From Pelecanus crispus (taxonomy: Eukaryota > Chordata > Aves > Pelecaniformes > Pelecanidae), in NCBI RefSeq assembly GCF_030463565.1, contig NC_134644.1:132181388-132245387 (forward strand): a DNA stretch of 64,000 nt, written 5' to 3'. Shown piece after piece: positions 58,401 to 64,000 of the stretch. Within the stretch, counting starts at the first letter, position 1; every line of letters begins with the position of its first letter. The notes under the pieces were generated by a model that saw only the letters and a list, made by a program, of their open reading frames with translations, was not told the origin of the DNA and searched no databases. Position numbers and translations under genes: made by a program.

Positions 58401-61400
58401 CTGGTGCTTTCCACCATTTCACATTTTCTATTGCTGGACACGCCACAGACATCAGTTTGATTTGGGGTTCAATAGTTCTGGGTTACCTGAGGTACCCAAA
58501 GTGCTGCAGCTGGAGACACCTCTTTATAAATGGCTGATTAGCTTGATTTTATTTGAAAAGGAAAGGATGAGACTCTTCTTGTGTTCAGCCTGTTGCTTTT
58601 GTACCAAGATCTGATCAAAGAAATGAAGAATGCGTTGCAATAGTTAAATCACTGCATTGATCAGGATAGATCAGTGCATTGGGTGGAAGATGGGCCCAGG
58701 CCAGTGACTCCTCAGTAATTTATACACAGCAGAGGTGTGTTAACAAAGAGCTTGTGATCACTATAGTCGCCCAAATCATGTATAACCATATGGGTGTAAA
58801 GTGCTCCAGGAAAGTAAGAAATAAGAGGTCCAGATTTTCTGGCAGCAGCTTCTGGAAGGAACAGAGCCGAGATCTGTGATGGCTTGTGAGAGCTCTGTCT
58901 ACTCTGTGGTGAAGAGGAGGCTTATTTAAATCTCATGAAACTGGAATATGCTGTAGTTTTGTCCTTCCCAGTCTGAGAGTTAAATCTGCATTTCCTTCAA
59001 TGTCTCTCCAGCTAACATGCAAATAACTTCCATGTGTCACTTCTTTTCTCTTTAAAAATAGTTGGAGTTCCTTCTAAATTATGTTCAGTATGCAGAGTAT
59101 ACCCCCAAAATACAAATATCCCCAAGTACTTGAATGTAGTTTTAATTTCTTCATTTCAATATGTTCTTGAGGGTTAGAAGACCTACTCTGTTCTTTCTTC
59201 AGTGCTAAAGAACGGCAGTCTTACAATATACAACCAGTGGCTTAAACTCCCAACACCTTTCTGAACATTAGTTTTGATAATTTATTTCACGTTTCTGTTG
59301 CATAGACAAAGAAATGAGGAGTGAGGTGAAGTCTCTTCGTGGGGAACACAGGGAAAGCTGGTTCTCAGTTTGGGTTAGGACCCCAGGGCTCTTGTCTCAC
59401 AGGCCTGGTTTCTGACCATGACAACACAGTACTAACCATGATGTCTTTTGGCTGCCCTGCTGGTAATCCAATCAGCAATATTTGGCAGAAGGACATAGAA
59501 GTTACATTTCCATACTTTTTGTGTAGAGCTGTAGGAGAGAAGAGAGTCGAACTGAGGGAAATCCAGGAAGAATTGAGTCACTGCCTGCTCCGAGAGGCAG
59601 CCAACGCTTGGCCAGTCCTCCAGTGCTATCTGAGAGGGTGCTGTCAGTCCCCAGCCAAACCAGCAGGAGCTATGGGGAGGAGACTGAGCTATGGAGAGGA
59701 GACAGCAAGGGTGTGAACTAGGTAGCCTGAGCTGGGCATGCAAGGGTGGACTGAAGGTATTGCAGGGTCCTGCCTTGGTGGGGAAGAGTTGCACTGTGGA
59801 GCAGAAGGGATGCGGGAGAGGGGATAGGGGTGCTACAATGGAGCTGCTGGGGAGATGTAGGGCATTGTGCAGGACCCATTAGTTCTGCTGCCCATGGAAC
59901 AATCTATAATTTAGGAGCTCTGATTACCATTCAGAGAAAGAGATGAGAAGGAAACAAGGGTGGCAGAGAAGAGTTCTGTTTCATTTTGTGATGAAGTGGG
60001 ATTTCAATGAAGGGTGCAAGATCACATTTAGGGCCAATATAGCTTTGCAGGCTCTTTCACCAAGAATGTTTTTGTTTCTTTGAAGATGAGATTACTAGAT
60101 TCTGACAGAGCTGTCTGTCTCCATGGTAGCAGGGCAGGCTATGGAGGGGACAAATGCAAACCCAAGTTTTCATTTCGGCTAATGTTGTTTTCTTAGGACT
60201 TGCCTGCACTGGGACACCCAGGAATGTTAAAATGAAATAAACTAATGCACATATGCTAAGTTGCACTAAACCTGTATGTGGATACCCTCTTTCATTGTAA
60301 CTTAGGTCACCGTATCTTAGCCTACTGTGAAATAAAACTACCTTTCTTCTGAATGAAAATGTAATAAAGCCTCACTTATGTACATCAACTAGTTAATTTG
60401 TCTTGACTAGACATTTTCCTTAGTGTCCCCATGTAAATGAAGCCTTAAGTGAGGACAGTTACTGAGGCCACATTGTTGGGCAATGAAGTTCCCAAGCTTA
60501 GCTGAGAGTGGTGTTAGGGTACGATAGGACCAGACACCAAATTCTCCTTAGGAAGCCCTTGTTAACACAAATCTAAAAATATCTGCTTCTTGATGCAAAC
60601 AGTCACATCTATTATAGGACATTTCAATCTGCCTTTTTGAAAAAGTTTATAGTGAGGCAATTCCAGAAATATTTGGAGGCTTCATATTTCCTTGATCCTA
60701 GCCAAATTGGTTTCAGGCCTCATTATGGTAGGGAAACTATAAGACTGTCTGTCTTATTAGCTTACTGGCAATAGCCAAAGACTGAGTTTATGTATCAATT
60801 ACCTACAAAAAATAGGGTCAAGAAGTTTGGGGACATCCATTATAGACAAATGTCCTTCACTGGCAAATGTGTTTCACAAATACACTGGCATGTTTTTCAA
60901 TATAGAAGGTCACAGTGAAAATGACAAAACATCTTGTGTTACAGGATTTATTGCATGACATTTGACAAGGTGGAATGAATACAGAGTCTCATCAAGACAA
61001 AATATTATAGAAGTGACTCCACTAATTGGTGGAGCTCAGAAATTCCTATTTTGTGGTAATGGGTAGATACCTGACTTTGAATATGCCTTAATTACTTGCA
61101 TTTAATTCATTCTGGTATTTGAAAATGCAAAAACCTGCAAAGAAGTTGTGTCAGTGATCCCAGCTATAGGTGGGAAACTAAGAAACATTTCCCACAAGAA
61201 CAAGAAATAGGATAATTAAGATCTTCAATCAGTTAAGAATGCATTTCACAGTTTTCATATCAAAAGAACTTCCCTGTCTTTATCTGAAAGGGCATTCCCA
61301 CAGGATGATGAATGTAGGTAACACCCTTGTTCATAATGAGGGCTGACTGCATCCCAAAAGTTAATTGAGTACTGAAGATGGAGATGTGGGAGAACAAGAG

Positions 61401-64000
61401 TCAACAATAGCTCTTTGAGAGATCCGGAGCAGAAGACTCTGGGGGTCTTCCATGTTTGTCAGCCCACACGAGTATGTCTGTCTGGACCTGGATAATATGT
61501 CATGTTCTCTAAAGAAAATGTTTCTTTAAGCCCCAAGGAATGTAAAATGAGAGGTAAAGGGAGAATCAAGAAATATATGGGTGGTATCTTGAAACCAGAG
61601 CAGAACTGTATGGATCTTGTTTGGTTTTTTTCTGAATCATTAGTTGCACTCTAGAAATCGATTTTTTTTTTTTTTTCACCAAAAAAGAAGGAGTAATATT
61701 TAAAAGGATTAGTACTTAACAAATAGAGGATGCTGAAAAGCTGAAAATAAGTAATCAAAAGCAAGAGATTCCAACTAAAGTAAAATTGTTACAATGAAAA
61801 AAGCAAGGCAGAATTAATAGACTTGAGTAAAGAAATAGATTATACACTGAGGCCACCTACTGGGTACTGTTGAATTAGCAGAGCAAATGGTAGAAAAACT
61901 GGAAGAGTCACTTGGCAAGAGTCCAAAACAAAATATGAGAACTATCGTGCTCTTAAAAAAAAAAAAAAAAAAAAAGATAAAATTATGTTCTGGAAACTCA
62001 GATTTTTTTTTTGTTTGTTTTCTCCTTAAGAAGTTTCAGGAAAAGAAACTGAACTTGGAATGGGGCTTCATTTTTTTTGGTGGCTATCAGTACTATGAAG
62101 GGATGTTATAATTTTTTCCAATGATAACATTGTCTCTTGTGCTCTAATAAAAGTGAGATTGCTGAGCTGGTGCTCAAAGGAACACAACTCCTTGGATCTG
62201 GATTCTGCTATCCTAACTGAAAAGCCTATCTTTATCTTTCTCTTTTGTAAAATCAAAGTAGGTTGTCCTAAAGGAATATCAAAGACAACTTGTAAAACAG
62301 TTGATTCTGGTGCTTTAAACTGGTCTTATTCGAATCAAATAGTAGAGTTCATCCATGATGGTATGGTAGGAAAAGTGCATTTTTATCTCTTGAAGTATGG
62401 TCAAGATATTAAAAATTATGACTAACCATTATATACCCGAGTGATTCCTTTTAACTTAATGATTAAAATTAATTTAGTATCTGGATTTGCTAATGGCAAT
62501 GTAAGGCAAAGTTGCTCTGAGAAGAACGTAGCAAGAAAATCGGTATGCTAGTGGTTCTTAGGCTTGCTTTCTTCTTTCAAGGCATTGGTCTTATCTAGCT
62601 CTGTTAAAATTCAGTTTATTTTTCAAATCTAGTGTTGATTCTTCAGCTTTAAGACACAACTATTCCTGGGCAAATTCATCAGTCCAGGAAAGTCTTCAGA
62701 CCTTATAAATGTTGGTGTAGAATCAGAGGAATATGAATGAGTGTAACACACTTTCAGCACTATCTTGAGGAGAATTTTGCATGAGTGTAGCCTGTAAAAC
62801 TGAAAGATTTACAAGAGCTGAAGGTTCTTGATGTCTGATCTTTTCTACCACTTGACTTGCAAAAACCTGTCTAAGAAGTAGAGTATTTTGGGAAGATGGA
62901 ATGCCATCACCAGAAGATACTTGCCTTTTAGGCACTTCTCCATTTCTTTTACTTTCCATAGCCTTTCCCTCTGTTGGTACAGAAAAGTGTGAATGACTAA
63001 AGAATGTGTAGAAATTTGGCACTGATTTCAGTGCAAAATTCACAGTGAAACATAATCTAAACAGAAAACTCTTGTTCTACCACCTGTATCAATACAATCT
63101 GTAGCACTGAATTGTCATAAATGTCTTATGATAACACCAGACTTTAAAGGAATCAGGAGCAAATTATCAAGGGTTTGGCAGATGAAGATTCTCCTTCTTT
63201 TCAGCGTGGAAGGTGGCATTGAGCTAATTTATGCACTAATGTGTTGTGGGCAGCGCTATAGGCTGCAGGTGGAAGCAGGCTCCACACGAGGTCCTGCTGA
63301 TGGTCCCCCACTGGTGGCAAGAGCAGTGCTGCTGCCCCAGTCCTGCTCTGCGAGCCCTAGTGTGGCTGGTTGGTAGGACGAGGACTTTGCATGCTGTTGG
63401 ATATCATGGCATAGGAAAGGTGTTGTGGTCCTCTGTTGTAAATGTGTGAGAGATGGGTTTTGGTGTGTCAGAGGGTAAAGCAATGATGTATGTGGTTTGG
63501 CTCATCCGAGAGAAGTGTTTTTGAATGGGATGAAGGTTAGCTTCCAGGCTGGCCCTCTTAGAGGCACTGTAGAAAGACCTCTGATTTTGTCATTGCTGGA
63601 TGCATTAAAACAAAGCAGGCTATGATATTTAGAAAAGAAATAGAACTGAACTGAGTGGAAAAGAAGAAATTTCAGTCTTCCCAACAGGGATGGACAAGGT
63701 CTACTGGTGCGATTGCCCCAAGTAATGGCGTTGGAAGGAGCACAGTGCATCCCCTCCTTTCAGCCTGTATGCACAGCTCAGTCAGACTCTGAAAAACTCA
63801 GTTCACCAGGAGAGTTTTCCATCCAGTAGGACAGGGCAAGAGACTGCCTGGTTATCCAGCAAAAACTTGGACAGTTTCGGCCTTAGTTGTCATGATTTCT
63901 GCTTCTGGTTGTTTTGTAACTAAATAGAAGTGGAGAATACAGAGTTCAAGAGCTTATTCCACAATTAAAAAAGAACAACATGGGCATAATATAGACACGG
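55426..64000. other. AT-rich intergenic DNA, no recognised gene
   Basis: Only homopolymer runs (about 61662-61676 T, 61955-61975 A) and short chance open frames, for example 59339-59716. No repeats, RNA genes or conserved protein motifs recognised. Confidence 0.5.
61955..61975. repeat. Poly(A) run of 21
   Basis: A homopolymer in AT-rich DNA. No upstream SINE or processed gene sequence was recognised that would make it a retroposon tail. Confidence 0.85.

Noticed and set aside
59339..59794. Opposed 120-125 codon frames
   Set aside because: They overlap on opposite strands with no motif, and nothing nearby suggests a gene.
1..64000. CRISPR array, bacterial operon, phage or plasmid system
   Set aside because: No spaced direct repeats, Shine-Dalgarno-led gene runs or phage proteins. 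The introns, CpG islands, CR1 and ERV elements identify vertebrate nuclear DNA.

Overview
This is vertebrate nuclear DNA, almost certainly from a bird. It is AT-rich, gene-poor and intron-bearing. It carries CR1 LINE copies with the bird/reptile 3' end (repeats of ATTCTATGAT), several avian-type endogenous retrovirus (ERV) solo LTRs, and a tRNA-Ile-headed SINE with a CR1 tail. From memory, that last combination matches the passerine TguSINE1 type, so a songbird or other passerine is the best guess. It is not proof. No bacterial-style operons, CRISPR arrays or phage genes are present.

One protein-coding gene can be read completely. It lies on the minus strand between 22849 and 31969 and encodes a 305-residue short-chain dehydrogenase/reductase recognised as SDR16C5 (epidermal retinol dehydrogenase 2, RDHE2). 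Six coding exons join in frame through GT-AG sites, and the cofactor and catalytic residues are all present. A splice acceptor just before the start codon implies at least one upstream non-coding exon. The best candidate promoter is the CpG island at about 34.56-35.27 kb.

Layout. 1-21.8 kb: mostly unannotatable AT-rich DNA with one old CR1 fragment on each strand, a solo LTR at 13.35-13.93 kb and a weak exon-like GC-rich block near 7 kb. 21.8-22.35 kb: a solo LTR just beyond the SDR16C5 3' end. 22.8-35.3 kb: SDR16C5 and its CpG island. 35.27-36.43 kb: a long LTR of about 1.16 kb abutting the island in the same orientation as the gene. 39.3-41.45 kb: two CR1 copies head to tail, the second with a frameshifted reverse transcriptase. 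43.84-45.54 kb: an ERV remnant with one LTR, a polypurine tract, a short non-coding interior and a primer binding site, but no second LTR. 47.0-47.57 kb: a well-preserved solo LTR with an exact 5-bp target duplication and an intact CRE. 50.55-51.40 kb: a second CpG island with a ZNF143-type promoter motif and no recognisable gene. 51.73-53.27 kb: a second copy of the long LTR, opposite in orientation, with a smaller LTR nested inside it. 53.77-53.92 kb: the tRNA-CR1 SINE. 55.2-55.4 kb: a CR1 tail. 55.4-64 kb: nothing recognisable.

The gene acts alone here. SDR16C5 family members oxidise all-trans-retinol to retinaldehyde at the ER/lipid-droplet membrane, the first step towards retinoic acid. 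I found no convincing new multi-gene system. The most interesting signals are the long LTR beside the SDR16C5 promoter, the long frame shared by the two long LTRs, the orphan CpG-island promoter at 51 kb, and the SINE whose tail matches a CR1 copy in the same window.
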